A stretch of DNA of 64,000 nucleotides from Bacillus sp. AFS029637 (GTDB lineage: Bacteria > Bacillota > Bacilli > Bacillales > Bacillaceae_G), in NCBI RefSeq assembly GCF_002584985.1, contig NZ_NUPZ01000020.1, positions 1-64,000 on the forward strand, given 5' to 3'. The notes below the pieces were generated by a model that saw nothing but the letters and a program-made list of their open reading frames with translations, was not told the DNA's origin and ran no database searches. Of this stretch, positions 38,475 through 46,798 are shown piece after piece. Each line of letters starts with the position of its first letter. Position 1 is the stretch's first letter. The position numbers were made by a program, and so were the translations under genes.

Positions 38475-39545
38475 ATGAAACACCTCGTAATACTAGGTGG
38501 CGGCTACGGTGGAATGAGAATTCTACAACGGCTACTTCCAAGCAACCAACTTCCAGATGATGTACAAGTGACATTAATCGACAAAGTACCATACCATTGT
38601 TTCAAAACTGAATATTATGCATTAGTAGCGGGTACAATTTCAGAAACGCATATTCGCATACCGTTTCCTGAGCACCCACGCCTTAATATTCAATACGGCA
38701 CAATAACAAATATTGATCTCGAAGAAAAAGCTGTTCATCTTGATGGTGGCGAAGCAATCCAATATGATGATTTAATTATTGGACTTGGCTGTGAAGATAA
38801 ATATCATAACGTTCCTGGGGCGAAGGAATATACACACAGTCTACAATCAATTGAACAAACACGTAAGACATATGAACAACTAAATAGCCTAGAACCTAAC
38901 GCAACAGTAGCTGTCGTCGGTGCTGGCTTAAGTGGCGTTGAAGTAGCAAGTGAACTTCGTGAAAGCCGTTCGGATTTAAAAATCTATTTATTTGACCGAA
39001 AAGATAGAATTTTATTCCCGTATCCAGAGAAATTAAGTAGATACGTAGAAGAATGGTTTGTAAAGCATAAAGTTAACATTATTCGAAACTCTAACATTAC
39101 AAAAGTAGAACCAAATATTGTATACAACCACGATGAGCCACTTGAATGTGATGCAATCGTCTGGACAGCTGGTATTCAAGCAAATGAAATTGTTCGAAAC
39201 CTTCCAGTTGAACAAGATGGTAGCGGACGGGTTGTTTTAACAAAATATCACAATATTCCAAATAACGAGCACGTTTACGTTGTAGGAGATTGTGCAGCAC
39301 TTCCACATGCACCATCTGCTCAGCTTGCTGAAGGTCAAGGAGAGCAAATTGTCCAAATATTATTAAAACGTTGGAATAATGAGCCACTTCCTGATGAACT
39401 ACCTGTTATAAAATTAAAAGGTGTTCTCGGTTCTCTCGGCAAAAAACACGGATTTGGTTTACTAGCAAACCAACCATTAATGGGGCGTGTACCGAGATTA
39501 TTAAAATCCGGTCTTCTTTGGATGTACAAACATCATAAAGGTTAA
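38475..39545 (+). CDS. yutJ: NADH dehydrogenase-like flavoprotein (YutJ)
   Basis: A 356-aa FAD/NAD(P) oxidoreductase of the type II NADH dehydrogenase family. LGGGYGGMR at residues 6-14 binds FAD, VVGAGLSGVEVA near 150 binds NAD(P)H, and VYVVGDCA near 270 completes the FAD site. Shorter than ndh and lacking its C-terminal membrane-binding part. Position after yuzB matches B. subtilis yutJ. The electron acceptor is unknown. Confidence 0.9.
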   Translation: MKHLVILGGGYGGMRILQRLLPSNQLPDDVQVTLIDKVPYHCFKTEYYALVAGTISETHIRIPFPEHPRLNIQYGTITNIDLEEKAVHLDGGEAIQYDDLIIGLGCEDKYHNVPGAKEYTHSLQSIEQTRKTYEQLNSLEPNATVAVVGAGLSGVEVASELRESRSDLKIYLFDRKDRILFPYPEKLSRYVEEWFVKHKVNIIRNSNITKVEPNIVYNHDEPLECDAIVWTAGIQANEIVRNLPVEQDGSGRVVLTKYHNIPNNEHVYVVGDCAALPHAPSAQLAEGQGEQIVQILLKRWNNEPLPDELPVIKLKGVLGSLGKKHGFGLLANQPLMGRVPRLLKSGLLWMYKHHKG

Positions 39546-39550
39546 TATTT

Positions 39551-39583
39551 TAAAGGCTGTCTACTACGTAGGCAGCCTCTTTG
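39551..39583 (+). terminator. terminator of yutJ
   Basis: Stem AGGCTG with CTAC/GTAG extension and CAGCCT, then CTTTG; the T-run is short. Confidence 0.7.
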
Positions 39584-39709
39584 CATCCATGAAAAATAAT
39601 TATCAGACATATTTTTCTCAACATGAATCATGTTTTATTTTTCATTTTTATATTAAAAACTACGAATGAAAAGTGTATGCTATTTATAAGTTGTTTTATT
39701 ATTTCCGTT

Positions 39710-39740
39710 AAGACCGAATTCATTCGGTCTTATTTTTTTA
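39710..39740 (+). terminator. intrinsic terminator in the leader of the Spo0E-like gene
   Basis: Perfect ten-base stem AAGACCGAAT/ATTCGGTCTT with a T7 tail, 40 bases upstream of the Spo0E-like ATG. It could terminate a short upstream RNA or attenuate the gene. Confidence 0.8.
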
Positions 39741-39779
39741 TGTAATACATACTTTTTTAGGAGGCATTACAATTCACTT

Positions 39780-39953
39780 ATGAATGTAACGAAACTCAAC
39801 GATCGAATAGAAATGAAGAAGAAAGAATTGGTCTATCTTGTTGAAATGTACGGATTCACTCATGATAAAGTAATTTCTTTCAGCCAAGAATTGGATCGCT
39901 TACTTAACTTGTTACTAGAGATTAAAACGAAAAAGAAACGTTGCTCTTTATAA
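39780..39953 (+). CDS. Spo0E-like aspartyl-phosphate phosphatase
   Basis: A 57-aa protein of the Spo0E family: a helical hairpin with the signature SQELDRLLN (residues 35-43) preceded by ELVYLVEMYG. Family members dephosphorylate Spo0A-P and delay sporulation. Located between yutJ and the ABC genes. AGGAGG (39760-39765) is unusually far, 14 bases, from ATG. The preceding hairpin with T7 suggests control of transcription. The basic tail KTKKKRCSL is short. Confidence 0.82.
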   Translation: MNVTKLNDRIEMKKKELVYLVEMYGFTHDKVISFSQELDRLLNLLLEIKTKKKRCSL

Positions 39954-40017
39954 CCTTATTTTTCTATTTCTCTCTCTTTTTTGATACGATATAACTAGAA
40001 TCAGAAAGGAGCAATTT

Positions 40018-40677
40018 ATGTTTATATTAAAAGACATTACATATAGAGATATACTAAGTATTCCTTATTTACAGATTCAAAAAGAAAAAATCACATGTAT
40101 TATCGGGGAAAGCGGGAGCGGAAAAAGTACATTACTCCGCATGCTAAATGATTTGCAATCTCCAACATCCGGTACAATTGAATATAACGGAAAATTAATT
40201 TCTGATTATCCCCCTATTCAATTACGACGGGACGTAGTCATGCTTGGGCAAACTCCACCTATTTTTGATGGCACGATTAAAGATAATCTATTAATGGGAC
40301 TCCGTCTTTCTGAAAAACCCTTTCCAAATGATGATGCCCTGCGAAGCGCATTAACGACTGTTAGCTTAGAAAAAAAATTAGAAGACAACGCTAATTCATT
40401 ATCAGGCGGGGAAAAACAACGACTTGCTTTTGCACGTATTGTACTTATGGATCCACCTGTCTATTTATTAGACGAACCAACCTCTGCGCTAGATAGTGAT
40501 ACAGAACGCCGCGTTATGAAACAATTTTCTACGCTGGCAAGAGAAAAGAAAAAAACAGTTATCTTCATCACACACTCACAACAACTTCCAGAAGAAATTG
40601 CAGACGATATTATTGAAATTAGTAAAACAAACGGTGCAATTAGAAAGGGAGTGCTCTCCGTTGAAGGGCGTTATTGA
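40018..40677 (+). CDS. ABC transporter ATP-binding protein (FetA-like)
   Basis: A 219-aa ABC ATPase: Walker A GESGSGKST (about residues 32-40), Q-loop GQTPPIF, signature LSGGEKQRLAFAR, Walker B VYLLDEPTSALD and H-loop THSQQ. It pairs with the permease that begins inside its 3' end. FetAB-type exporters are reported to export iron and give resistance to oxidative stress; assigning iron here is by family. Confidence 0.9.
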   Translation: MFILKDITYRDILSIPYLQIQKEKITCIIGESGSGKSTLLRMLNDLQSPTSGTIEYNGKLISDYPPIQLRRDVVMLGQTPPIFDGTIKDNLLMGLRLSEKPFPNDDALRSALTTVSLEKKLEDNANSLSGGEKQRLAFARIVLMDPPVYLLDEPTSALDSDTERRVMKQFSTLAREKKKTVIFITHSQQLPEEIADDIIEISKTNGAIRKGVLSVEGRY

Positions 40678-41458
40678 ACTCCAAATTTGGCAACTTGCCG
40701 CTGCATATATTTTCATTCTTATTTTAATCGGGCTTGTAAAATTAAAGGGAATACCTCGCGAAAAACAAATCGCGCTCGCAACATTCCGTATGACGATTCA
40801 GCTCGTACTTGTTGCCTATGTTCTTACATACGTATTTGAAAATAGTAATCCATTTTATACAATTGCTCTTATTACTTCTATTACTACCTTTGCAATTTTT
40901 AATATTTATAAACGAGTCAACATCCCAATGTCGAAAGAATTAAAACGAGTAGCCGCCCTTTCCATGGTCGCCGGATCAATTGGGCCACTTCTACTATTTA
41001 TCTTTGTTATTATCGGGCACGACCCTTGGTATGCGCCGCAATATATCGTTCCGATTACCGGAATGTTAGTTGGAAACGCGATGACAGGTGTTTCTCTCGG
41101 TGCAAATACGTTCTTAAACAGTATGAAATCGCAAAGAGGGCAAATTGAAGGAGCACTTATGCTCGGCGCAACACCGAAAGAAGCAGCTGCTCCGCTCATT
41201 CGGGACGCCTTTGACTCTGCCATTTTACCAACAATCAACTCTATGGTCGGAATGGGAATTATAAGCCTACCAGGCATGATGACTGGTCAAATATTATCCG
41301 GTGTATCACCGTTCACAGCCATCCAATATCAAATCGCCATCATACTCGGCATTTCAGGAAGTACCGCTTTCGCTGTCATTATCTTCTTGCAGCTCGGATA
41401 TAAAACGTTCTTTAATAAACGGTGTCAGTTGAAAGAAGTAGATTATGGTGCGAAGTGA
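40661..41458 (+). CDS. ABC transporter permease (FetB/YbbM family)
   Basis: A 265-aa permease with about seven helices and the UPF0014/FetB signatures GMLVGNAMTGVSLGANTF, EGALMLGATPKEA and GIISLPGMMTGQILSG. TTG at 40661 follows AAAGGGAG by nine bases and overlaps the ATPase gene by 17 bases, so translation is probably coupled. Probable iron exporter with the upstream ATPase. Confidence 0.88.
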   Translation: MKGVIELQIWQLAAAYIFILILIGLVKLKGIPREKQIALATFRMTIQLVLVAYVLTYVFENSNPFYTIALITSITTFAIFNIYKRVNIPMSKELKRVAALSMVAGSIGPLLLFIFVIIGHDPWYAPQYIVPITGMLVGNAMTGVSLGANTFLNSMKSQRGQIEGALMLGATPKEAAAPLIRDAFDSAILPTINSMVGMGIISLPGMMTGQILSGVSPFTAIQYQIAIILGISGSTAFAVIIFLQLGYKTFFNKRCQLKEVDYGAK

Positions 41459-41505
41459 ATCGTACCTCTCGCTCAGCAAATGATGCACAGTTCTCGGCGA
41501 ATGAA

Positions 41506-41680
41506 ATTATATCGACGATTTTTCGAATATATCGTCGTAACTCACATTATATCGGCGATTTTTCAAATATATTGATCGTAACTCACATTATATCGGCGAT
41601 TTTTCAAATATATCGATCGTAACTCACATTATATCGGCGATTCGACAAGGAATATCGACTTACCGACAAAAAATGACAAT
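41506..41680 (+). repeat. 41-bp tandem repeat (about 3.3 units) with conserved tail
   Basis: Units start ATTATATCGGCGATTTTT, continue CAAATATATCGATCG and end TAACTCAC; cytosines of successive TATCG motifs fall at 41513, 41553, 41594 and 41635 (periods 40, 41, 41). The last unit breaks off into CGACAAGGAATATCGACTTA and CCGACAAAAAATGACAAT. The same units and tail recur inverted at 63411-63524, and the tail alone at 23755-23785. Not coding. Confidence 0.85.
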
Positions 41681-41681
41681 A

Positions 41682-41714
41682 AAAAAGAGGAGGCTACTCG
41701 CCTCCTCTTTTTAC
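41682..41714. terminator. terminator of the PhnA-like gene
   Basis: Stem AAAAAGAGGAGGC/GCCTCCTCTTTTT with a TACTC loop; abuts the stop codon of the minus-strand gene. Confidence 0.9.
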
Positions 41715-42056
41715 TTACGCCTTCTTAACGAACTGTGATTTTAACTTCATAGCTCCGAAACCGTCGATTTTACAATCAATATCGTGATCGCCATCAACTA
41801 GACGAATGCTCTTTACTTTCGTACCGATCTTCACAACTGAAGACGTTCCTTTTACTTTTAAATCTTTAATGACAGTAACAGCATCACCATCTTGAAGAAC
41901 GTTTCCGTTCGCATCTTTTACAACTTTTGCACCATCATTATTTTCAGCTTCTGCTTCTTGGCCCCACTCATGAGCACATTCTGGACATACGAAAAGAACG
42001 CCATCCTCATACGTATATTCTGAATTACATTTTGGACAATTTGGTAAAGTAGCCAT
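41715..42056 (-). CDS. PhnA-family zinc-ribbon protein
   Basis: A 113-aa protein: an N-terminal zinc ribbon ([10 protein letters not shown], then [10 protein letters not shown]) and a C-terminal SH3-like PhnA domain ([35 protein letters not shown]). Despite the old name it is not a phosphonoacetate hydrolase; role unknown. ATG at 42054-42056 follows CGGAGG. Confidence 0.9.
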   Translation of the reverse strand: MATLPNCPKCNSEYTYEDGVLFVCPECAHEWGQEAEAENNDGAKVVKDANGNVLQDGDAVTVIKDLKVKGTSSVVKIGTKVKSIRLVDGDHDIDCKIDGFGAMKLKSQFVKKA

Positions 42057-42291
42057 AAATTTATTTCCTCCGTTCATTATTTATACGTAAAAATCAAAAT
42101 TGATGTTTACATCTCGATAAATAAAATTTGTATAGCATTTCTTTATAGTGCCACAGTCTCACGTTATTGACAAGCCTACCTCAAATTCTCATTTTTTATT
42201 GTATTTTACAAAATTTCAATTCATATGGTGTTTCCAGTAAAAAAGAAGAACCTTCACAAGATTCTTCTTTTCCAACTAATCGAGTTTCTCT

Positions 42292-43068
42292 CTAGAAAAA
42301 CCACATATTTTCTTCAACATAAATTTGATACTCTTCTGCTTCTTCTTCACTTAACTTTTTATTATTTAAATAAATTTCTTGCCATTCAAAGTAATCATCA
42401 TTTAAATATACAGCGAATTTAATTTTCACATTCTTTTTTTCTTCATAATCATAACCAGTAAATTCTACTACGTCATAATCTTGTTCTTTCTTTACATACT
42501 TCCAATTTGGTTTGTCTGCGATAGACTCTAAAGCTTCTCCTTCAAGACTTAAGCGAACAACGTTTTTAATATTAGGTTCCGTTGGTACATAAGATAAACC
42601 GAAACTAGCACCTGCAAACAATACAAATACTATCACTTGTAAACCAATCATAAGCCCGATATGAGCGCCACCTTTTGATTGTAAATAATACTCTTTCTTA
42701 TACTCAGGCACATCTTCTACTTTATGTAAAATGCGTGTAACATGCTTATAATATAAACGGTTTCCTTGCCATCCGGTAAAGACCATCGTTCCAGCGTATA
42801 TTATAAAATCTATCCACATTGGTATATCAATAAAAGTAGCTATAATTAAAGTAGGTATCGCCAGTAATGTAAGTATAATAAATAACTTATACATTTTACG
42901 ATACGCTAACCAAAAGTGTGGAAATATAAAGGCTACCCAATTCCACGTATTTCCTTGCGCTGGATTTTTTACTTTGCCCCACTTAAAGTCATAATAAGCT
43001 GTATTCTTTTGAACAACTTTATGTAATTCTTGCGGAGAAATTGCTCCCTGTAAAACCGTGTCCTTCAC
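42292..43068 (-). CDS. DUF2628 membrane protein
   Basis: A 258-aa protein. The DUF2628 signature WNWVAFIFPHFWLAYRKMY (near residues 43-61) is followed by two helices, a cytosolic loop, a third helix near 145 and a C-terminal extracytoplasmic domain. GTG at 43066-43068 is nine bases from AGAAGG, which fits better than the two ATG codons that abut it. Function unknown. Confidence 0.75.
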   Translation of the reverse strand: MKDTVLQGAISPQELHKVVQKNTAYYDFKWGKVKNPAQGNTWNWVAFIFPHFWLAYRKMYKLFIILTLLAIPTLIIATFIDIPMWIDFIIYAGTMVFTGWQGNRLYYKHVTRILHKVEDVPEYKKEYYLQSKGGAHIGLMIGLQVIVFVLFAGASFGLSYVPTEPNIKNVVRLSLEGEALESIADKPNWKYVKKEQDYDVVEFTGYDYEEKKNVKIKFAVYLNDDYFEWQEIYLNNKKLSEEEAEEYQIYVEENMWFF

Positions 43069-43281
43069 GTACATCATCCTTCTCTTATTTCTATATAACT
43101 TTATTGTATATGTACAAAACGAAGGAATCTAACAAAAAAGACATATATTTCACAAAAGTGAACGGAAATCGAATATATTCCGACAATTACCCGTTTCTTA
43201 TTCCATTTTACTTTTAAATATATTAAAATACTTATGAATGATACATTTAATACACTAAGTTAAACATTTTGTAATAAAGAA

Positions 43282-43297
43282 TGTTTCACATGAAACT
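43282..43297. promoter_or_regulatory. parS-like ParB binding site, imperfect
   Basis: TGTTTCACATGAAACT agrees with the Bacillus parS consensus TGTTNCACGTGAAACA at all positions but 9 and 16. The central CG step is lost, so function is doubtful. Confidence 0.35.
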
Positions 43298-43335
43298 ATC
43301 TATATTTCGTATTACCTTTTCTATCTGCTACAAAA

Positions 43336-43370
43336 TAAAAAGACGCCCTTTTCAAAAGGCGTCTTTTTAT
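43336..43370 (-). terminator. intrinsic terminator
   Basis: Stem AAAAAGACGCC/GGCGTCTTTTT; probably ends the transcript of the nucleotidyltransferase gene, 115 bases downstream of its stop. Confidence 0.8.
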
Positions 43371-43484
43371 AGTTGAAAATTTACTAGTAAATAAAACAAA
43401 TTGTTTAATAAATGAATGCCCCATGGAACGAGTAATTTATTTGTTTTCTAACAATACCCCATATCATATTATCCTTGTTCTTCC

Positions 43485-44279
43485 CTACCATTTCTCTCTA
43501 CACTCTTCAATCAAACTTAGCAAATACCTCTTCGTCATATCCGCTCTTCTCCAAACAGAGAGTTTCTTCTTTTCCATTGGACTTCGCCTCATTCGCTCTA
43601 CTTCTTTTAATAAAGGCTCCCATTCTTTCGCTGAACGCTCTAACAAGTATTGTAATCCTCTATCTTTTGAAACGATTGTTTTATGGTCTAGTGTATATAA
43701 AATACGCCCCATCGTAACGACAGCCGATTCTACCCATTCTTCTATGAAAAATAAATAGGGGCGCTTCGCTTTTTCACTCCAGTAATGCTCGACGTTATAT
43801 TTCATTGTTTGTACTACATCGTCCCATTTTATTTGAAATGGAAGGTCCCCTGCCTCTTTCCCCATCACTGTAATGCCTTCGTTCTTTAATGTCCACCACG
43901 TGACTGCATTAATGTCCCAATAACCAATAGCCGCTTTTCCCTCTGCGCAATATACGTACTCGTTCATTGCATCATTGTATTTCCCTAAATCAGCGAGCGG
44001 AATATACATGCCATCCATTCGTTTCCCTAACGTACTACTACTAAGTTTCTTATGTAGTTCTACAAGTTGTTGTTTTTCAGCTTCATTCACAGAATCACTT
44101 ATTACCGTAACAAAATCTACATCGCTCGTTTCTATATGAAATGCTCCTAGCGCAATAGATCCGTAAACGTATACCCCAACTATTTTTTCATCTAAAAAAA
44201 TCTCTTTTAATTCTGCTATGTACTGCCCCATTAACTTTTTTACTTCTTCTGGTAGAGCATGTTTTACTCCATTCTCCAC
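43485..44279 (-). CDS. aminoglycoside adenylyltransferase-like nucleotidyltransferase
   Basis: A 264-aa protein with the nucleotidyltransferase motif GSIALGAFHIETSDVDFV (GS then DxD) near residues 41-58 and a C-terminal all-helical DUF4111-type domain (EEWVESAVVTMGRILYTL). Related to ANT(3'')/ANT(9) enzymes, but chromosomal and without mobile context, so resistance is not established. GTG at 44277-44279 follows GGAGGG by six bases. Confidence 0.82.
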   Translation of the reverse strand: MENGVKHALPEEVKKLMGQYIAELKEIFLDEKIVGVYVYGSIALGAFHIETSDVDFVTVISDSVNEAEKQQLVELHKKLSSSTLGKRMDGMYIPLADLGKYNDAMNEYVYCAEGKAAIGYWDINAVTWWTLKNEGITVMGKEAGDLPFQIKWDDVVQTMKYNVEHYWSEKAKRPYLFFIEEWVESAVVTMGRILYTLDHKTIVSKDRGLQYLLERSAKEWEPLLKEVERMRRSPMEKKKLSVWRRADMTKRYLLSLIEECREKW

Positions 44280-44291
44280 ATCTATCCCTCC

Positions 44292-44322
44292 ATTAAAAAA
44301 AGCCTTTGCTAATTTGCAAAGA
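44292..44322 (-). terminator. terminator of yuzD
   Basis: On the minus strand GTCTTTGC/GCAAAGGC with T7. Confidence 0.85.
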
Positions 44323-44331
44323 CTTCTTGTT

Positions 44332-44640
44332 TTATAAATATTTCTCGATTTCTTCGTAAACATCCTTCAAACGAGGATTTCCTTCTCCAACAATTTCTCC
44401 ATTTACAAGAACGACTGGATAGAATAAATCTTCCTCCACTACGCGCTCTGCGAATGCTTTTTTATCTTCATCTTCTTGTTCTTCTTGAAAATCAATATAC
44501 TCGAAATTAAATTTATTTTCTTGTCCTTCATATTTACGACCAATCGCCGCTTGTAACCATTCAAACGTTTCTGTTGAAGATGGCATTCCAACGCAGCTCG
44601 CACAAATTACTTTCGTCCCATACACTTGCACATTAACCAT
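44332..44640 (-). CDS. yuzD: YuzD-like DUF1462 thioredoxin-fold protein
   Basis: A 102-aa protein with a thioredoxin-like start VYGTKVICASCVGMPSS whose CxxC lies near residues 13-16, and a YPVVLVNGEIVGEG cis-Pro-like segment. Divergent from the NifU-like gene yutI. Suggests a redox or cluster-related role. ATG at 44638-44640 follows GGGGGAG; 21 upstream codons have no site. Confidence 0.85.
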   Translation of the reverse strand: MVNVQVYGTKVICASCVGMPSSTETFEWLQAAIGRKYEGQENKFNFEYIDFQEEQEDEDKKAFAERVVEEDLFYPVVLVNGEIVGEGNPRLKDVYEEIEKYL

Positions 44641-44846
44641 TTCTTCTCCCCCACTTCTTGTTCTAACAGTATATTCAGATGTCTTATTACATAAGCACAT
44701 CATTTTACAAACTTATTCCATACCCCTATACTGAAAAAACACGTTATAAACATGATAAAATATTTCGGCAATAAAACAAGAACAGAAAAAATAGATTTTC
44801 CCCTCTATCTTGATTATAATAAAACTGATGAAAGGAGTCGATAAAA

Positions 44847-45083
44847 ATGGAAAACCCACATATGCAAGAACAAGTACTAGAAGTATTAGATAAATTACGT
44901 CCATTCTTACTTCGCGATGGCGGAGACGTTGAATTAGTAGACATTGAAGAAGGTATCGTAAAATTACGCCTTATGGGTGCATGCGGAAGCTGCCCAAGTT
45001 CTACAATCACACTAAAAGCTGGTATCGAGCGCGCGTTACTTGAAGAAGTACCAGGCGTTATCGAAGTAGAACAAGTATTTTAA
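44847..45083 (+). CDS. yutI: NifU C-terminal domain protein (YutI)
   Basis: A 78-aa NifU-like scaffold with [13 protein letters not shown] and the cluster-binding CGSCPSS (C50 and C53 approximately). Binds and delivers Fe-S clusters. ATG follows AAAGGAG. Lies near yuzD, and with yutM, lipA and sufB it makes this arc rich in Fe-S functions. Confidence 0.93.
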   Translation: MENPHMQEQVLEVLDKLRPFLLRDGGDVELVDIEEGIVKLRLMGACGSCPSSTITLKAGIERALLEEVPGVIEVEQVF

Positions 45084-45087
45084 TTTA

Positions 45088-45233
45088 AAGCGGAAGCGGC
45101 TCGTTCAGAACAGGAGGTCATTGGAGCTCCTGACGAAGAGGCGCTTTTTGCCTCACAGGAAGGCGCGAAATGGCCGACTGTTCTAGCCGCTGGAGCTGGA
45201 TATTACTAAAAGCGGAGGCGGCTCGTTCAGAAT
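45088..45233 (+). repeat. structured dispersed repeat downstream of yutI
   Basis: A unit runs from AAGCGGAAGCGGCTCGTTCA (45088) to TAGCCGCTGGAGCTGGAT (45201). Its ends pair (AGCGGCT...AGAACA with TGTTCTAGCCGCT). Inside are hairpins AGGAG/CTCCT and GAGGC/GCCTC. A partial second copy starts at 45209. Related copies occur inverted at 63629-63824. Confidence 0.75.
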
Positions 45234-45241
45234 CGCTTGCT

Positions 45242-45272
45242 AAAAAGAGACCAAAATTGGTCTCTTTTTTTT
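45242..45272 (+). terminator. terminator after yutI and the repeat
   Basis: Stem AAAAAGAGACC/GGTCTCTTTTT with a T8 tail. Confidence 0.9.
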
Positions 45273-45399
45273 ATTCACATAACTATTCTGGTTTAACATC
45301 ATAAAACAAAATTGGAAATCCTTCTCAAAAAATGCGATAATTGATACTATATAGTGAATCGTTCACACATATAAAGTAAAAAACATAGGGGGACGACAC

Positions 45400-45615
45400 A
45401 TGCCAAAAATGGGGAACACTTTTTTAACAATTCAAGAACTAGAAAAGAAAAAAGAATATTTATTAGACCTTTCATCCGCTATACCGACATGGAATGCGAG
45501 CTATCAATTTTTATTCAAAGAAATCCAGCAAGAATTATTGAGTAAAGTAAATGAAAAAATCGAAAGACATCAATTCATTTTAAATATATGTGCAGATCAA
45601 CAAGTAGGGGCATAA
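45400..45615 (+). CDS. small helical protein, unknown function
   Basis: A 71-aa charged, probably helical protein (QELEKKKEYLLDLSS, LFKEIQQELLSKVNEKIE). Good ribosome site GGGGG 8 bases before ATG and a strong terminator 25 bases after the stop support it as real. No family recognised. Confidence 0.7.
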   Translation: MPKMGNTFLTIQELEKKKEYLLDLSSAIPTWNASYQFLFKEIQQELLSKVNEKIERHQFILNICADQQVGA

Positions 45616-45639
45616 TGTATTACATACAATTGTGGTATA

Positions 45640-45672
45640 TAAAAAAGAGACCTCACTCGGTCTCTTTTTTAT
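45640..45672. terminator. bidirectional terminator
   Basis: Stem AAAAAAGAGACC/GGTCTCTTTTTT; shared by the 71-aa gene and convergent yutH. Confidence 0.9.
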
Positions 45673-45676
45673 ATTT

Positions 45677-46678
45677 TTAAGATAGCCAATCTAATTTCCG
45701 AATCCCTAACTTATCAATTGGTAAACGAAGTGAGCCATAAAAATGCCTCATAAATTGCTCGGAGCGGTTCACATCATGTAAAATGGCTTCTAAGCGATCT
45801 CTATATATGCTTTTTTGTTCTTCGTTTCCTGTTTGGTAATATCGTTCGACTGTTTCAAAATAGTGGAGCGGGAACAGAAGCCTTGCAAATAATAAGCGCC
45901 AACCAAATGAGGATAGCGAATAATTCCGTTCATAATCTGTAACAAATTGAACGATTGTTTGCTCCCAGTCTTTCTTTTTTTCTATCATCATATAGCGAAT
46001 CAATTCTGCTATATCTCTAGTTGGGTGATCATACACCCACTCAAAAGGCAGTTTTAGACGCTTCGTTTGATGCCATAATAAAGGTGTAAAGCGTTCTTGG
46101 CAAATTGTTGCCGCATCACTCATTTGCGGTGTATCATCCATCTCTGTATCGACAACGTATTGAATTGCATTTTCTGCAACTCCTAAGTAATACGGGAAGG
46201 ATTCGATAAACAATTGATCGAATACATCTGTAGGGTGATTCATCACTTGTGATTGCCAAAACCTTTCTAATTGATCGAGCCTTTTTTCCCATAATGCCTT
46301 CCATTCACCAATGCGGCTTAATTGCTCGATTTCTTCTGGAAAGAATGCACCACGTTTATGAAATATAGAAAGCTCGCTGCCTAATGATATAGCATGTCGC
46401 TCTAATGCGCGCATACCTTTTAATAAGCAGTAATTTTTTTCTTCTATCTCACTTACATAGTAACCGTGTATAGTCGGAACGAAAGTCGCAACAGTTATAT
46501 CCCCTTGCTGGTTCATATAATCACTGAGCTTTTTCATCTCTACAAGTACTTCTTCCTCCATTTCTCCAATTGGAACAAGTACATAAATTTTGTTACGAAT
46601 CCAAAAGCTTTTATAGGGGCCAAGGGGGATTAATTCTTTAACATGCATGTGATAATGCTCATAAATATGCTGAATCAT
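45677..46678 (-). CDS. yutH: spore coat protein YutH
   Basis: A 333-aa protein of the CotS/YutH kinase-like family, with a degraded aminoglycoside-phosphotransferase fold. In B. subtilis YutH is a coat protein. HPTRDIAELIRYMM near 235 corresponds to the region of the kinase metal site but without clear catalytic residues. ATG at 46676-46678 follows AGGTGG by eight bases; a GTG four codons earlier overlaps the site. Confidence 0.88.
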   Translation of the reverse strand: MIQHIYEHYHMHVKELIPLGPYKSFWIRNKIYVLVPIGEMEEEVLVEMKKLSDYMNQQGDITVATFVPTIHGYYVSEIEEKNYCLLKGMRALERHAISLGSELSIFHKRGAFFPEEIEQLSRIGEWKALWEKRLDQLERFWQSQVMNHPTDVFDQLFIESFPYYLGVAENAIQYVVDTEMDDTPQMSDAATICQERFTPLLWHQTKRLKLPFEWVYDHPTRDIAELIRYMMIEKKKDWEQTIVQFVTDYERNYSLSSFGWRLLFARLLFPLHYFETVERYYQTGNEEQKSIYRDRLEAILHDVNRSEQFMRHFYGSLRLPIDKLGIRKLDWLS

Positions 46679-46798
46679 CGCAGTCGCCACCTATGGTTTT
46701 TCTATATATATATGAGCTTGTGCTCGCCTTTCATTCCTATGCACATGATAAAGCAACGAAACGTATACAAATACTAAAAAGAAGAAAAGGTGATAAAC

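Larger units (their letters stand above)
43069..43484. other. intergenic region with parS-like site
   Basis: About 416 A/T-rich bases without a supportable gene. It contains a terminator at 43336-43370 and a near-parS sequence at 43282-43297. Confidence 0.5.

Noticed and set aside
41506-41680. CRISPR-like array
   Set aside because: Units are directly adjacent with a 41-base period and no unique spacers, and no cas genes are near.
43423-43758. 111-codon plus-strand frame
   Set aside because: Overlaps the nucleotidyltransferase gene in antisense and lacks a ribosome site.
43485-44279. Acquired aminoglycoside-resistance gene
   Set aside because: Family resemblance only; base composition matches the neighbours and no mobile context is visible.
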